This document shows positions 6,859 through 7,177 of a stretch of 7,177 nucleotides of DNA, one piece after another. This DNA is from VGWG01 sp964580075 (lineage in GTDB: Bacteria; Verrucomicrobiota; Kiritimatiellia; RFP12; JAAYNR01), in the NCBI GenBank assembly GCA_964580075.1, contig CAZOJL010000168.1:1-7177 (forward strand). The letters run 5' to 3'. Below the pieces are notes generated by a model. The model did not search any database, was not told where the DNA came from, and saw nothing but the letters and a program-made list of their open reading frames with translations. The stretch's first letter is position 1; each line of letters begins with the position of its first letter. Position numbers and translations under genes: made by a program.

Positions 6859-6875
6859 CGTGATACACGATCACG
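6859..6875. promoter_or_regulatory. inverted repeat at the expected transcription start (possible operator)
   Basis: CGTGAT and ATCACG form a perfect 6-bp inverted repeat around ACACG. It lies 3 bases downstream of the candidate -10 element (6879-6884), covering the expected start of transcription. A repressor bound here could control the operon. Such short repeats occur by chance, so this is only suggestive. Confidence 0.3.
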
Positions 6876-6878
6876 ACC

Positions 6879-6907
6879 AATATCCCACGTTTTATCAAAA
6901 CTGTCCA
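6879..6907 (-). promoter_or_regulatory. candidate sigma70-type promoter of the envelope operon
   Basis: The minus strand has TGGACA (6907-6902, 5 of 6 to the -35 consensus), a 17-base spacer and GATATT (6884-6879, 4 of 6 to TATAAT). It would give a leader of about 100 bases ahead of the ATG at 6771. It is the best promoter-like pair I found upstream of the five-gene run and lies in the AT-richest stretch of the region. Confidence 0.42.
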
Positions 6908-6938
6908 TACAAACCGTCCACACTATCCGACAAGCAGT

Positions 6939-6978
6939 GCTCCGATTCAGAATTCCGGATTCAGGATTGCATCGGAGC
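6939..6978. repeat. 8-bp inverted repeat enclosing two diverged GATTCAG repeats
   Basis: GCTCCGAT (6939-6946) and ATCGGAGC (6971-6978) are perfect inverted copies separated by 24 bases. Inside and overlapping the left arm, CCGATTCAG (6942-6950) is nearly repeated as CCGGATTCAG (6955-6964). The right arm shares its last base with the neighbouring 12-bp hairpin. No function is evident. Confidence 0.4.
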
Positions 6979-7006
6979 CGCTTGCAAAAACCTGTTTTGC
7001 AAACGG
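6978..7006 (-). repeat. 12-bp stem hairpin, fully paired only in minus-strand RNA
   Basis: TTGCAAAA and TTTTGCAA form a perfect 8-bp stem around a five-base loop. It extends by CCGC against ACGG to 12 positions. The single non-matching pair (6981 with 7003) is C-A on the plus strand but a G-U wobble on the minus strand, so the complete stem exists in minus-strand RNA. It may act in transcription termination or as an RNA element of the leader or 3' UTR. It is not followed by a clear U-tract. Confidence 0.5.
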
Positions 7007-7007
7007 A

Positions 7008-7091
7008 GTGTTCAGGTGTCAGGTTTCGGGTGTCAGGAAGAACCACACGATGTTGCGTCTTCCTGAAACCTGAACACTGAAACCTGAAACC
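7008..7091. repeat. 84-base imperfect palindrome of heptamer repeats
   Basis: The left arm (7008-7041) is four heptamers, GTGTTCA, GGTGTCA, GGTTTCG, GGTGTCA, plus GGAAGA. The right arm (7058-7091) is TCTTCC plus TGAAACC, TGAACAC, TGAAACC, TGAAACC, the same heptamer family reversed. The arms are exactly 34 bases each, match at 27 of 34 positions, and enclose 16 unique bases. It directly abuts the hairpin at 7092-7118. It is too short and irregular for CRISPR. It may be a genome-wide intergenic repeat of this lineage. Confidence 0.7.
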
Positions 7092-7118
7092 GGCGCTTGC
7101 AGGGGTTCTGCAAGCGCC
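7092..7118 (-). terminator. strong hairpin just after the upstream barrel gene (terminator-like)
   Basis: GGCGCTTGCA and TGCAAGCGCC are perfect 10-bp inverted copies around a 7-base loop, starting 7 bases past the stop codon of the upstream gene. Position and stem strength suit a transcription terminator or a 3'-end stabiliser. The following minus-strand sequence GGTTTCAGG lacks a true U-tract, so intrinsic termination is uncertain. Confidence 0.45.
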
Positions 7119-7125
7119 TCATCGG

Positions 7126-7177
7126 TTAGAACGGCCAGCGGTAGAGAATGCGGGACTGGGAGAGGGTGTTGTAGAGG
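7126..7177 (-). CDS. C-terminal end of a probable outer-membrane beta-barrel protein (runs off right edge)
   Basis: Only the last 16 codons and a TAA stop are inside the window, reading LYNTLSQSRILYRWPF. The terminal residues alternate hydrophobic and polar, with Phe at -1, Trp at -3, Tyr at -5 and Ile at -7, which is the recognised signal for beta-barrel outer-membrane proteins read by BamA. A strong hairpin follows 7 bases after the stop, as expected at a gene end. The family cannot be named from so short a piece, and the reading frame itself rests on this C-terminal pattern. Confidence 0.5.
   Translation of the reverse strand, partial: LYNTLSQSRILYRWPF

Larger units (their letters stand above)
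6772..7125. other. structured intergenic region between the barrel gene and the envelope operon
   Basis: No convincing gene lies in these 354 bases; short open frames on both strands lack a ribosome site or a plausible protein. In minus-strand order it holds a strong hairpin just after the upstream stop codon, a heptamer-based palindrome, a 12-bp hairpin, two diverged repeats of a GATTCAG-containing decamer, a promoter-like pair, a small operator-like inverted repeat, a five-bp hairpin CGTAC/GTACG (6793-6806) and the Shine-Dalgarno of the LA_2272-type gene. Confidence 0.75.

Noticed and set aside
6840..7080. Short open frames on both strands in the intergenic region
   Set aside because: They run through the repeats and hairpins, lack ribosome sites and give low-complexity or unrecognisable proteins.
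7008..7091. CRISPR array or telomere-like repeat
   Set aside because: The units are only 7 bases, diverged, and arranged as an inverted pair without spacers; there are no cas genes.

Overview
The window reads as part of a GC-rich chromosome of a Gram-negative bacterium. All supported genes lie on the minus strand, so they are transcribed from the right end towards the left. Three predicted outer-membrane lipoproteins, two proteins with a C-terminal beta-barrel (Omp) signature and a PEGA-domain protein show a double-membrane cell. The gene mix (an LA_2272-type surface-repeat protein, a PEGA protein, a COG3014/YcfL/LpoB lipoprotein trio, and a COG1131-type ABC exporter with two divergent permeases) would fit the PVC superphylum (Kiritimatiellota, Lentisphaerota or Verrucomicrobiota). 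That placement is an inference from gene content only; the YcfL-LpoB pair is best known from gammaproteobacteria.

In transcription order, the right edge holds the last 16 codons of a probable outer-membrane beta-barrel gene, followed by a strong hairpin. Next is a 354-base intergenic stretch (6772-7125) rich in structure. It contains a long imperfect palindrome built from heptamers, a second hairpin whose only non-Watson-Crick pair is a G-U wobble on the minus strand, a candidate sigma70-like promoter, and a small inverted repeat at the expected transcription start.

A compact run of five genes for exported proteins follows (6771 down to 2411): an LA_2272-type repeat protein, a CsgG/LpoB-like plus PEGA periplasmic protein, a COG3014 lipoprotein, a YcfL (DUF1425) lipoprotein and an LpoB-type lipoprotein. 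Gaps are about 8, 17, 27 and 40 bases, so a single operon is likely. In Escherichia coli, LpoB is the outer-membrane lipoprotein that activates the peptidoglycan synthase PBP1B, and ycfL is its neighbour. The simplest reading is an envelope module linking outer-membrane components to peptidoglycan synthesis.

After a 91-base gap with a candidate promoter comes an ABC exporter operon: an ABC-2 type permease (possibly leaderless), the ATPase, and a second permease that overlaps the ATPase stop codon (ATGA) and runs off the left edge. Its substrate cannot be read from the sequence. I see no RNA gene, mobile element or CRISPR array.
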